From Bathymodiolus brooksi (lineage: Eukaryota > Mollusca > Bivalvia > Mytilida > Modiolidae), in the NCBI GenBank assembly GCA_963680875.1, contig OY804579.1:21871804-21935803 (forward strand): a stretch of 64,000 nt of DNA, in the 5' to 3' direction. The notes below the pieces were generated by a model, which was not told the DNA's origin, did not search any database, and saw only the letters and a list, made by a program, of their open reading frames with translations. Every line of letters begins with the position of its first letter. Within the stretch, counting starts at the first letter, position 1. Shown here one piece after another: positions 21,700-34,221 of this stretch. The translations under genes were made by a program, and so were the position numbers.

Positions 21700-23020
21700 T
21701 ATTATGTATGAATGTGTATAGACGATTTTTTTTTATAATTGTTGTTAATTGAGCTTAATGTCGAGTACATATAATATTATACATGTTATACGATATGTGT
21801 AGTTGATACACATCTACCTTTACAATCAATTACCTTTTCGAGATCATTATGACATTGAAATTTATGTGTTTATGGAAATTTTCTAAAAAAAATAAATTAT
21901 TAAACACAATCTCATAAAATCTCAAATAGTTTCTCCATGAAAAATCGGGATAGGTTGAAACATCAAAACCGCCATTTTTAATGTTTTTCTTGTGTTTACT
22001 GAAGACGAAATGCGTTGGTCGTTTTCATATCCACAAGCGTTAGTGATGCCATTGCAACGGTTGTGGAATCAAAACACACTAAATAATGACGTGCTGTTTC
22101 GCAAAAATGTATGTTAAATGAAATCTCCAGTTATACCATCTGAACTGAATGAAATATTTTTGCTGCTATAACAATTTACAAAACTCCAAAGTCTGAACAG
22201 ATGATGAAAAATTCTCCAATTTGTATATGAACGCTAATGTTTTACAATAACATGATATTTTGTACTTATGTCACTATTTAATGAACTGTTTAATAGCCGT
22301 CACGTTATGAAAACAACATTGATTTAATTGGACCAATTATGTAGAAAAAGGGGGAAGCATTCCAGAAGTATTGTGTTCTTATAACATAGCACAAATAGCA
22401 TAGATAAACATATTTTACTTATATTATATATATATAGCTGGGAAAGCGAACGAAGTCTCGGTATCAAATACAGTGCTTTGTTTTGGTTGGTTAATGAATA
22501 ATAATTTTGTTCCGTGTCAATAGTCAGTTCTATTTGTTGCAGAACAACCTGCACAGTTTGTATACCAACCAAATTGTTCATAATTTTAGTATACTAATAG
22601 GTAAAACTAGTTAAGAATTATCAGAACTTTAATGGAATTGGAGAGACCTGTTACGGTGAAATACTAAGTGGAAGTGAAGGGTTATTCATGTTAATAATTA
22701 TCATGTAGCCATGAAAACGTGTACTACTTGTCACGAAATTACATTTTCGTCGTCTTTTCAATAAAAGTTAATTAATGTCTATTGCTCTTTCAGTGTGTTT
22801 TAATGAAATAATTTCTGCTTGGCATATGTCATATTGAAATAGCTTGTTAAGAAGGGATCTGGGTTTCCTTTATAATATTAACCAATCAATGAAAACACGT
22901 GGATATTGGCCATATCTCCTTAAAATCTTCTCGGCATATTTAAGTCTCTCACACCAAGTAGGGAGACTTACTGTTTTCAAATATAAATTTATCTTTGACT
23001 ATTTGACATTGTCCTTTTGA
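21700..23020. other. Intergenic, nothing identified
   Basis: AT-rich. A short (TA)n run occurs near 22425. No exon-like frame. Confidence 0.4.
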
Positions 23021-23024
23021 CACG

Positions 23025-23082
23025 CCACGATATAGCTGAAATATTGTTAAAGTTGATGTTAAACACCAATCAATCATTGTAC
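23025..23082 (+). repeat. SINE 3' end fragment
   Basis: CGCCACGATATAGCTGAAAT, then GTTAAACACCAATCAATCA: the plus-strand 3' end of the same SINE family with only two tail units. Confidence 0.75.
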
Positions 23083-23339
23083 TTTTGATTTTGACCACTG
23101 TGTTTTCTGTCCTTTTTATCACCACTTTGATATCTCAAAACTTTCGAATTTGCCCACAGGGTTAAGAACTTCTTTATCCTCACAGCTTAGGATCCGTAGT
23201 ATATTATTAGTGTTATTAAGTTTTGTTAAAACTACTAGAAATTTATCATTAATTGCAATAAATAAATTGCCTGTATCATTAATAAATACTAGTCATTGGT
23301 TAGTAGTTACAATATGTTGCAAAACCAATGAGGAGGTTA

Positions 23340-23512
23340 GTATTTTGGTGTTTAATGCCACTTCCAACAATATTTCAATTATATCATGGTGGTCAGTTTT
23401 ATTGGTGGAGGAAACCGGAGAAAACCATAGAAATGCCGCAAGTTACTGACAAACTTTATCTCATAATGTTGTATAGAGTACATCTCGTCATGGGCGGGAT
23501 TCGAACTAGTTA
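23340..23512 (-). repeat. SINE copy, good quality
   Basis: Reads GGTGTTTAATGCCACTTCCA, TTTTATTGGTGGAGGAAACC, TTACTGACAAACTTTATCTC, TTGTATAGAGTACATCTCGT and GGCGGGATTCGAACTAG, the last being an inverted box B. This is a head-to-tail SINE in minus orientation. The frames at 23150-23513 run through it. Confidence 0.8.
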
Positions 23513-23519
23513 AGCTAAC

Positions 23520-26500
23520 TTTCGTGTAATGGAAAGTTCCCTTTCCCTTAAATGTTCCTCGTCTTAAAACTTAGGTATTAAATGAAAATGAAACCCAAGA
23601 AGGTGTGTTTTCACTCACTCTTTGTTTTAATAGTGTACGGATCTGAGTAATTTAATACGAAATTTAAAAAAACAAAATAAATAAAGCTATTTGATGTGTT
23701 TAGAACACAACATCAATACCTGAATTGCTTCTAGTTTGATATGCCAAATTTACATCGAAAGTTTTAAGTATAAAATGTTTAATGGAATATTTCAAGAAGG
23801 AAGAGATCAATCATCGTATATATGTAGATAAAACTACCAGATTATTATGAATTATATACACATTTAATGTACTAGACATAATACATTTTTAAAGCCTGGT
23901 TATAATAATGTTATGATTATCTCAAGTCGGTGACCTTTTCAAGTCATTCCACATTCAATATGTCTAAAATTGCTCTGGGAACAACAAGTTAGCGATGATA
24001 GATGGATTGTATGATAGCATAAAATGAATAAATTTTGTAATTTTTAAAACAAAATACTATGTTAATATTTTGACACACACAAGCAAGAAGGTGGCCATAC
24101 TACAATACGAATATCAATCTTAGTTACCGCAGTTTAAAGAGAGGGATGCAAACAAAATGAATCTTAATTAAAATTTTGGAATATATGTCAAATGTGGAAA
24201 TTGTCTATATATTCTATAATACTATAAAAGCATTCTTATTGACAACATTTCCATGGTAACACAAACATAAAGGAAACAAATAACAACCAGAAACACATTT
24301 GTTTTCTATCTCTATGTCATTAGGTTTTTATCTGTTAAACGTTCCTTGTATAAACAACAGTGTCAAACTTTTGTCAAAGATTACAGTTATCTTAATGAAA
24401 TATCATTGTAAGCCATACGTCACCATAATTTCTAAGATATGAAAAATAAGACAGATCAAGGCAGTTTGGCGCCTTATTGATAGTTTTTATTTAATTGATA
24501 TTGGCGAAGAAAATCGACAATACATTTTGTAATAGAACATTTCAACAACAAAAAAGTTGAACACTTAAAAATGATCTAAATGTTAATTCTAGAGGTTAAT
24601 GAGACCAGTTTTGATAATAATACTATTTACGTCAGGCTCGAGTTTGTAGTTTGTATTCAGACTATTTACAATTAATGCCATTGACTTCTGAGTGCTAAAC
24701 TATTAAGTCAATAATTTTTAAAGAATCGTTTCTAACAGCTTTTCCGTAAGATATCAACACTTTATTGAAAAGTATCATATCACTTACGTATACAGACGGC
24801 GATAGAGAGATGGTATTGGAACTTATTTTGTGATTCAAAGTTGACCATTATTTCCCTTTGTGGCCTTGTGTACTGTCGAACATTTTTAATGCTGGTTAGG
24901 ACCATCGGCTCTTTTTTTTTAGTACTAGTATACAAATGACTACTTTTGCGTCACGAAAACAAATACATTTTATGTGTAAAGATCAAGATTATGTTTCGGC
25001 GTTCTTTTCAGCACAATGCTACGCAACATGTTATATGCGATAATCAACATCTTACTTGCACGTGGAAAACACTTGGAAGACCGCATCATTTCACTATTAT
25101 GGGGTGTTCGAGAACATATAAAGCTAATTTAACCCCGCCACTTTTTTATGAAATGCCCGTAACAAGATAGGAGACTGAGCGGTTATGTTAGTAGTATCGA
25201 TTTTGCCCATGTTTCCTATTGAATTTTTGAACTGTTCTGACGGTGTGGTATATTTTTTGTTTTCCGTTTGATCTAATTAATTATTTTCTATTTTTTTTTT
25301 TTTATATATAAGTAAAATGGTGTCACCAAACAATGGCCTATGCCGAAACACTAACATTATCACAAACATCATATGCATGAAGGGTGGTTTATGGTGTTTA
25401 ACGCCACTATGCATGAAAGATATGAAACATATCTTGTAGTAAATCTAAGGTATTAAAGGTTTATAGCATGCTACATTACATGTGTGTTTGTTTCAAAGGT
25501 GACATTACAATTAGAAATAACAATAAAAAAAAACTACAATGATAAAGGCTCCATCTTTACAATTGTATATATAATTGATTTTACAATGCATTCTTTTATC
25601 AATTAAATCAAGGTTTCCATAGATTTCTAAAACAATTTAGAAAGCGGCATTGATTTTCTCTCTTTTTTTTTTACCTGACATTCTTTGACAGGTGTGTAAC
25701 GAGAGAGATATTTACATTCAAAGACAACGTCAAAATGATAACCCTGACGACACTGCTGATAAGCGTAGAAAAGTGGTATCATTTACCTAACTACATCGTC
25801 TATCAGAACAAAATCGCATTTTAACTTTCACATTGAATGCTTTGAAGATAAAATAATTGATAACTTTAATTTGTTAGTCGTCGATAATAATTATAAGTGA
25901 AGGACAGCAACGGAAATGAGATACATTTGTATTTGAAGTCTAAAATGCTTACAAAAGGACATCCCATTCATATCTGTTTAGTATAATGTTTCGCTGATAT
26001 TGAGAATGTACATTTATTTCACGAACGTCGATATATATACACGCAATAACATTTTGAAACAGGATGCACACAAGGTTGTTAACAAGCAACATGTTTGGTC
26101 AATGCTATATAAATTTGCATACATCTTTGTTAACTTGATTTTTTGGAAGATTCGTTATCTCGAAATATTACCCATTATTACTATTTTATGTGGTTGGAAA
26201 GGAAATATTTATGGAGCATTATATTCATGTTTTGGTCTTTTGAAAAATGGCCTGTCACTTAAATTCATCCCCTTTGTTTTCCATCTCCGTCAAAGTAACA
26301 AGAAGATTCCTTGGAAAGTTCATCCCTGCGTTTAAATACCGTAATCTGGGATTGTTTGCGTAATAAAAATGTTGCGTGAATGCACGTGCCCCTTTGATTA
26401 CTTAATAAATAACAATTAAAAGAAATCCATATAATGGACAGAAATTCCCATAATACAGATTTCATGAAATTAATATGCTAATAGAGGAACATTTCATTTA

Positions 26501-26690
26501 CATATCCACAATAACAGAAGAATTTACAGTTGTTCTGCAAATAAAATCGACATTTCATTTTTCATGCACGTGCTGCTGGCGTTAATCGTGACAAACGACA
26601 CTATAAAATCAACATTTTATTCCAGACACCCGCATGAGACGTCTTCAAGATTAATGAAATCAATGTTCAATTATATAATGTTAAATGCAG
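23520..26690. other. Intergenic, no gene identified
   Basis: AT-rich sequence. A short SINE 3' fragment in minus orientation lies at 25388-25415 (TATGGTGTTTAACGCCACT). Frames at 24946-25170 and 26000-26335 show no domain, and neither has splice sites that would make it a convincing exon. Confidence 0.4.
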
Positions 26691-26700
26691 TAGTTTCAGA

Positions 26701-26925
26701 CAATGTACATCCAGCTTAAACAATCCTTGTGCGTGGATTCTAAGAAAATTCCAGAAAAAAACGTCAAAGTTTAGTTGCAATCCTTAAAATCAAGCAGGCG
26801 AGAGCTGAAACAATGTACATTCAGATTAAACAATCCTTGTTCGTGGATTCTAAGAAAAGTCTAGAAAAAAAAACGTCAAAGATCAGTTGCAACCCTAAAA
26901 AAAAATAAGCAGACGAGAGCTTGCC
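26701..26925 (+). repeat. About 111-bp direct duplication, 2 copies
   Basis: CAATGTACAT starts at 26701 and again at 26812. Both copies hold TTAAACAATCCTTGT, CGTGGATTCTAAGAAAA, AACGTCAAAG and GCGAGAGCT or ACGAGAGCT. The copies differ by substitutions and by lengths of A runs. Confidence 0.9.
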
Positions 26926-26939
26926 AACAAGGGAGCTAA

Positions 26940-29900
26940 CTGGGGGTTCTACAACTAATAATAAACTGATTTATTTTATAGTCCTGAATCAAAATTCCAA
27001 TTTTATTTAAATACACATAAATAACAAATTACATTTAAGTGTTAACAGAAAGGAATACAAAACTAAAAAGGAAAATGTCAATATATTAGCGGGAAAAAAA
27101 TAAGATAAATGTCGTCTGTACTGTGATAAATGAGAACAAAAACCTGGAGACATGTACTAATAACATGCTTAAGATACAGAAAATAAAATCTGAGGAAAAT
27201 GTTGGACAAGTTTTGTTCGTCGTAATGTCTCCAGTGTTCTTGTCGACGGAACTTTGTGACAAGTCTATTTAGATGTCATACACAGACCATTCATTTATAA
27301 AGACGCCATAATGAGCTATATATGTCAATTTTACGTCGACAAATTAATATAAATATCATGAGAATTATCACACAGGTGAATTTCTAATAATAAATATGTT
27401 TTTGATTGGTATATTGATAAATTCTTATAATTTATTATCAAATGTTATATTTTATAAGAGAAAAACATGCCTATTTTCCCATACATTTGTATAGTCTGCT
27501 GATAAACCAGGAATATATACTATTGAACTCATAACTAATTGTGTATAAATACTGTCAATAAACCTGAAGGAGCCTTTCTTATTATACCACACTCTTGTGA
27601 AGACTTGATTCCGCCCTCTGATTTCGTCAAAGTAATTATACTTGTTAGTCATCAAAAGTTACATAAGATATTATGATTAGAAATATAATCAAATTTTGTC
27701 TAAAATCCACGATTTCAAACAAAAGTCCTGTCAGATTAGTTTCATCGAGGATTTATGTAGTAAAGCCTTGGTTTCATCAATCTTATTTTTATGATGACGG
27801 ATGTTTCCCCCTCATCTTCTGCTCTATGCAGACAGCTGAACCAATTAAAACTTATGTTTTGAAGCAGAAATATAAACAAACATATCGTTAGCTACATCTT
27901 TGATACAGATTTCACTGATCTATGGTAAGGGTAAACCAGGCAGGAACTCTCAGATCTCTACTCAGTAGAGTGTGGACACTGTAGCAAACAACAAATAAAG
28001 TGAATACAATAGTTTGCATATACACATATCAAAGCTAAGCAAGATAAAACAGCATTTAAGCAGTAAAAAAGAAGACTAAAGTCTGAGTAGTTTACTGGTT
28101 ACCCCCAGGGGTGAATGTAGGTCATAATTGGAAGCCATTTTGTGCCGCTTGAAAATAAGTTTTTACTTGTAGCATTAGTTATTGTAAGGATAACATTAAA
28201 TTTGACAGTGCGTCAAATGCCCCTAAATGTCCGATAAACAAGGGTGTGTCCATCGTTCAAAAACTTATTGTCAAACTCTCAAACACTTTGACAACGTTTT
28301 CGCAACAGGTGGAAATAACATTGTCGAAGAATTTTGTGTTTATTAGTTTAAAAGGAATTTATTAATGTAATTTCTGGATGTCTCCAAAAACATTTCTATC
28401 TGTAAACACATTTCATGGTTGAAATGTACTTAAAAATATATGGGGTTTTTTTTCTGGCGGGGACATGGGCGCGTCCATTTTGGTGTTCCGAGAGCCATCC
28501 GCCATTACTGGCTTACTAGATTTCGGAATCCTCGGTTTTTATTGTTGTAGAAGCTCATAAAAAATGTGATTTTATTTTATCTGAAAAAAATGTAGATGAT
28601 CCTTCTGTTTCTTCTGTGTTACAATATTTAAAGACACGTGCTGTTCATATCATATATTTATTCCAGCATATTATTGTAAAGTAGAGCTGTATGTGAATTA
28701 TTGTTAAGGAATTCGGCGGTGCCGTCTTTAACTGTGTTTTCAATATCAATATTGTCAAAACGATTTACTTTCAAATTATTCCCAAGGCTACTAACTCCAA
28801 AGTTTTGTCGTTACTCTCAACAGTTGGTATGTTACAGAATTGTCAATAATTTGAATATTGATCATATAAGGCTGTTATCTCTTGTTTTTCATATGGTTCA
28901 TTTGATTGTAACCAGAAACTCTAAATAATTACTATATTGCATATAAATTTTGATAAATGTTGTATTTTCTGAATTTAGATGAGAAAATCGATGATTAACT
29001 TAAACACTTTTCATTTTAAGCAAGCTCTTACAATAGCCCATGGGTATAGGGATAGAAGCGTATTCTGATGATACTGATAATTTGTATATAAATTAGGATT
29101 GGTCCGTTATATTTTTGGCGGCACTATCTATTTTATCCTTTAATCGAAAAAAAATGTTTTCATTTGCTGGTATACAAAGACTTTATGTGATGTTAGTGGC
29201 CGACCCACTTTATGTGATGTTAGTGGCCGACCCACTTAATCAAATGATATTGTTTGGCTTTTAGCAATTTCATATCGGTAATACTGTCGACAGATATAAT
29301 TAAAAAATCTGGAGATTTATACAAGAGATAGATGTAAACCACACAAGAATAACGCCAGCTGTCCCTTAGGGCTGAAATAAACATCAAAATATCAAATGAC
29401 CCTAATATTGATTGGATTAAAGAACATGAGAGTTGTTGGAACAAACCGGAGTGGTCTGTAACAAATCTTTTAACAACGATCTGTTTTATTAAATACAGGA
29501 CATTAACTTACTATAAGTTAAATACCTACATTAGAACACAGTTGATAATGTTTTTAAAGAAAACACAAGATAAAACCTAAATGTTAATTTTTCTAAATTC
29601 CTAATTTCATTGTTGGTACAAGGAGAAAACCGTATTTAGTAAACCATGGGAAAGGATATTGTCATTATTAAAGACAGGACATTTAACTTATTAACAACAT
29701 ATAAATACTCAAATTTTGTTGATCTTGTTATTAAAGAAGATAAAATGCTAATTTATCTAAATTGCCATCATAAAATTAAATGTCTAGATATAAGAATTTT
29801 GTAAGACAAGACCTCCACCTTGGGTTTATCACTCTAGAAGTCATTCATTGATAGGACACACAGATGTGTTCCTTTAAGACGTTGTTCTAGTTTTATAGAA

Positions 29901-31640
29901 CTTCATGATGGGTTACAATGACACTGATACACTAAATATGTCAATCATTCTGTTTCTATGTCAATAAAATGTCTGATATAAGTATTGGTGTAACTCTTTT
30001 TATATTTTTCATGAATAATTTGAATAAATTAACAAAACTATTCCTTAGAGTTCAAACCGGGAAAGTGAGGTCATGTATTTGTGTGTTAGGGGATATCAAT
30101 TTTGCCTCTTTCTAGATTTTTCTATGATATTTTGGAACAGTGTAGTATTTTTTTTTCTTTTTCATTTTATCTTAACCCTTATCAGTGTGTGTTCATCAGG
30201 ATATGTCAATGATTTATTTTCTGTATTTTTACCCACATCCAAAAGGCAGTATTGCAAAATAAACAAGCACATGAATGTAGGTACTTACCTATATTTTTAC
30301 TTAAATTATGACAGAAATGTTGCAGGTACAAAAGAGGAAATTAAGATTCAAAAAATGCCTCAACCAAAATGTTAATAAAGCAGAAACTTTGAGAACATGA
30401 AATAAAATTTGTTTGGAAATGAAAAAAAGGACATGATACTATACTATTATGAATCTTCTGACCAGGTTTCATAAACTTTTGTGAAAAATTTGATAGAGTT
30501 TATGGATTAAATAATTAACCAAAAGCATCACAGATAAAAAGTGTAATAAAACACCAGTCCAATGGCAAAAATGAGCAAATTCCTTTTTTTTTAATTTGCA
30601 TGAATTTATTCATAGTATTTGACTGTGAGTAGGGTAATATGTGTTTTTTAACACCATTTTCAACAGTATTTCAGTTGTATGGCAGTGTCCTGAAACTGAA
30701 AGACAATAGACATATCCTAAGTTATTATACTACAATCAATACATTTACTGCATATTAGAGTGTATACACATATACTTCATACTTCTACTGAATGGATCAA
30801 GTATTCTGGGACCCTGTGTCTTATGTAGAGCCATGCAATATACACTAGTCAGACTGCACTGTAGACACCCAATTGGAAATTAAAACAAAATAATCAATGT
30901 TTTAGCCTTTTTATTTGTACATTAAGCAAATTCTGGTTTTTCTTCCTGTTTCTAAATCTGGTACAAGTAAATTTGATATTTGTGGACAATGTATGTATAT
31001 TGTGTATCAACAGCAAGTTACATGGAGTACTCTTGACATAAGTGGAAATGAAACAGCCTTACATAATGTGATAGCCATATGAGGCCAATAGGAGACCCTT
31101 TATTGACTGTGGTGATGTCTCATAATAAGTTTCTTTGTACATTCAATAGGCACTAAAATTATAAAATGACTGTGAATGTGATCCTTGAGTCTCTTTGTCT
31201 AAAACAGACAAGACAAAGAGCATTATATAACCATGGAGGAGGTTCATGTACTCGTTATGGAGTTGTAATACTAGTGTACAGCATCCTCAAAAGACAGGAT
31301 TTCCTTACACAAACGGCACACATGGCCTTCAACACAGAAACGCTGACTTGTTAGGATGTAACACATGTAATACAACTGTATGTATGTTATTGAAATAATA
31401 GACAAACAAACAGATTGACAAATATAACATTTAATGACATGATTAACACACATTAAAATACATAAATGTATTACTATAAAAGTGTCAGGTGTATATATCA
31501 TATCACAATATAACAGTTCATCACAGTTAGTAAAAATTAAAAATAGAAATAAAAATTCTTCAAAATAAAATAAGATTTTTATACAAAAGAAGTACAGACA
31601 CATAGTGTTTGGTGTCTCTGTCTGGTTTTGCTCTTTTTAA
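26940..31640. other. Intergenic sequence downstream of the SHIPPO-repeat gene
   Basis: No gene recognised over about 4.7 kb. A 27-bp unit is duplicated at 29181-29237 (CTTTATGTGATGTTAGTGGC...). A SINE 3' fragment in minus orientation lies near 30635-30690. Frames such as 30073-30375 and 31271-31603 have no recognisable content. Confidence 0.45.
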
Positions 31641-31647
31641 GATTGGT

Positions 31648-31653
31648 TTTATT
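31648..31653 (-). terminator. Polyadenylation signal of the SHIPPO-repeat gene
   Basis: AATAAA on the minus strand, about 150 bases downstream of the stop codon. It is the first canonical signal after the stop, so the mRNA probably ends near 31620-31635. Confidence 0.6.
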
Positions 31654-31692
31654 ATTTCTTCATTGGCAGGATTGAATGTCAACTCGAAAATT

Positions 31693-31839
31693 CTGAAAGT
31701 CACTCACACACCCAGCAAGAACTGGTGTCTGACAGAACTTTCTGAAAGTCACTCACACACCTAGCAAGAACTGGTGTCTGACAGAACTCTCTACAATCAT
31801 TCACACACCCAACAAGAACTGGTGCTTGACAGAACTTCC
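31693..31839 (-). repeat. 49-bp tandem triplication covering the stop codon and 3' UTR
   Basis: Units start at 31693, 31742 and 31791, sharing CACACAC, AGCAAGAACTGGTG (AACAAGAACTGGTG in the third) and GACAGAACT. The unit at 31791-31839 contains the end of the reading frame and its TGA. The other two lie in the 3' UTR and repeat the same C-terminal peptide plus stop, in shifted frames. Confidence 0.93.
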
Positions 31840-31935
31840 TACATGACTGGACATATCCATCTGTGGTGCTATAGGATTGGACAATGTGGCATTGAATGTT
31901 CCCTTCAATACTGTATCCTGGACAATTGGTGAGAA
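31801..31935 (-). CDS. SHIPPO-repeat (STPG2-like) protein, terminal exon
   Basis: The exon follows a strong 3' splice site on the minus strand (TTTTCTTTTACTATTTCAG, then exon) and encodes FSPIVQDTVLKGTFNATLSN, PIAPQMDMSSHVGSSV and KHQFLLGV before TGA (31803-31801), 44 residues in phase 0. Phase 0 matches the end of the exon at 40585-40700, so the junction reads PGAYE-FSPIV, continuing the PGxYxF pattern of sperm-tail PG-rich repeats. An alternative frame of this segment gives a Cys-rich 85-residue peptide, but it does not agree with the upstream exon phase. Downstream are two tandem echoes of the C-terminal coding segment and an AATAAA. The upstream intron is 8,649 bp and ends in a 49-bp satellite 33 bases before the exon. 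Confidence 0.75.
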   Translation of the reverse strand, partial: FSPIVQDTVLKGTFNATLSNPIAPQMDMSSHVGSSVKHQFLLGV

Positions 31936-31968
31936 CTGAAATAGTAAAAGAAAACACATTTTATATCA

Positions 31969-34221
31969 TACTTAATAAATTGTGCAGTACTTAATCTGGG
32001 TAGCTTTGTTGGAGTCATACTTAATAAACTGTGCAGAACTTAATCTGGGTAGCTTTGTTGGAGTCATACTTAATAAATTGTGCAGAACTTAATCTGGGTA
32101 GCTTTGTTGGAGTCATACTTAATAAACTGTGCAGAACTTAATCTGGGTAGCTTTGTTGGAGTCATACTTAATAAACTGTGCAGAACTTAATCTGGGTAGC
32201 TTTGTTGGAGTCATACTTAATAAACTGTGCAGAACTTAATCTGGGTAGCTTTGTTGGAGTCATACTTAATAAACTGTGCAGAACTTAATCTGGGTAGCTT
32301 TGTTGGAGTCATACTTAATAAACTGTGCAGAACTTAATCTGGGTAGCTTTGTTGGAGTCATACTTAATAAACTGTGCAGAACTTAATCTGGGTAGCTTTG
32401 TTGGAGTCATACTTAATAAACTGTGCAGAACTTAATCTGGGTAGCTTTGTTGGAGTCATACTTAATAAACTGTGCAGAACTTAATCTGGGTAGCTTTGTT
32501 GGAGTCATACTTAATAAACTGTGCAGAACTTAATCTGGGTAGCTTTGTTGGAGTCATACTTAATAAACTGTGCAGAACTTAATCTGGGTAGTTTTGTTGG
32601 AGTCATACTTAATAAACTGTGCAGAACTTAATCTGGGTAGTTTTGTTGGAGTCATACTTAATAAACTGTGCAGAACTTAATCTGGGTAGCTTTGTTGGAG
32701 TCATACTTAATAAACTGTGCAGAACTTAATCTGGGTAGCTTTGTTGGAGTCATACTTAATAAACTGTGCAGAACTTAATCTGGGTAGCTTTGTTGGAGTC
32801 ATACTTAATAAACTGTGCAGAACTTAATCTGGGTAGCTTTGTTGGAGTCATACTTAATAAACTGTGCAGAACTTAATCTGGGTAGCTTTGTTGGAGTCAT
32901 ACTTAATAAACTGTGCAGAACTTAATCTGGGTAGTTTTGTTGGAGTCATACTTAATAAACTGTGCAGAACTTAATCTGGGTAGTTTTGTTGGAGTCATAC
33001 TTAATAAACTGTGCAGAACTTAATCTGGGTAGCTTTGTTGGAGTCATACTTAATAAACTGTGCAGAACTTAATCTGGGTAGCTTTGTTGGAGTCATACTT
33101 AATAAACTGTGCAGAACTTAATCTGGGTAGCTTTGTTGGAGTCATACTTAATAAACTGTGCAGAACTTAATCTGGGTAGCTTTGTTGGAGTCATACTTAA
33201 TAAACTGTGCAGAACTTAATCTGGGTAGCTTTGTTGGAGTCATACTTAATAAACTGTGCAGAACTTAATCTGGGTAGCTTTGTTGGAGTCATACTTAATA
33301 AACTGTGCAGAACTTAATCTGGGTAGCTTTGTTGGAGTCATACTTAATAAACTGTGCAGAACTTAATCTGGGTAGTTTTGTTGGAGTCATACTTAATAAA
33401 CTGTGCAGAACTTAATCTGGGTAGTTTTGTTGGAGTCATACTTAATAAACTGTGCAGAACTTAATCTGGGTAGCTTTGTTGGAGTCATACTTAATAAACT
33501 GTGCAGAACTTAATCTGGGTAGCTTTGTTGGAGTCATACTTAATAAACTGTGCAGAACTTAATCTGGGTAGCTTTGTTGGAGTCATACTTAATAAACTGT
33601 GCAGAACTTAATCTGGGTAGCTTTGTTGGAGTCATACTTAATAAACTGTGCAGAACTTAATCTGGGTAGCTTTGTTGGAGTCATACTTAATAAACTGTGC
33701 AGAACTTAATCTGGGTAGCTTTGTTGGAGTCATACTTAATAAACTGTGCAGAACTTAATCTGGGTAGCTTTGTTGGAGTCATACTTAATAAACTGTGCAG
33801 AACTTAATCTGGGTAGCTTTGTTGGAGTCATACTTAATAAACTGTGCAGAACTTAATCTGGGTAGCTTTGTTGGAGTCATATTTAATAAACTGTGCAGAA
33901 CTTAATCTGGGTAGCTTTGTTGGAGTCATACTTAATAAACTGTGCAGAACTTAATCTGGGTAGCTTTGTTGGAGTCATACTTAATAAACTGTGCAGAACT
34001 TAATCTGGGTAGCTTTGTTGGAGTCATACTTAATAAACTGTGCAGAACTTAATCTGGGTAGCTTTGTTGGAGTCATATTTAATAAACTGTGCAGAACTTA
34101 ATCTGGGTAGCTTTGTTGGAGTCATACTTAATAAACTGTGCAGAACTTAATCTGGGTAGCTTTGTTGGAGTCATACTTAATAAACTGTGCAGAACTTAAT
34201 CTGGGTAGCTTTGTTGGAGTC
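31969..34221. repeat. 49-bp satellite, about 46 copies, in intron
   Basis: GTGCAGAACTTAATCTGGGT recurs every 49 bases, with GTAGCTTTGTTGGAGTCATA-like spacing between. Copies are nearly identical. A C-to-T variant (GTAGTTTTGTTGG) occurs in adjacent pairs about 343 and 441 bp apart, which are 7 and 9 units, indicating duplication of blocks. The array stops 33 bases from the terminal exon's splice acceptor. Confidence 0.97.

Noticed and set aside
31700..31957. Cys-rich 85-residue minus-strand frame that looks like a secreted peptide
   Set aside because: It overlaps the terminal SHIPPO exon, but its phase is incompatible with the upstream exon, and its repeats come from the 49-bp triplication.
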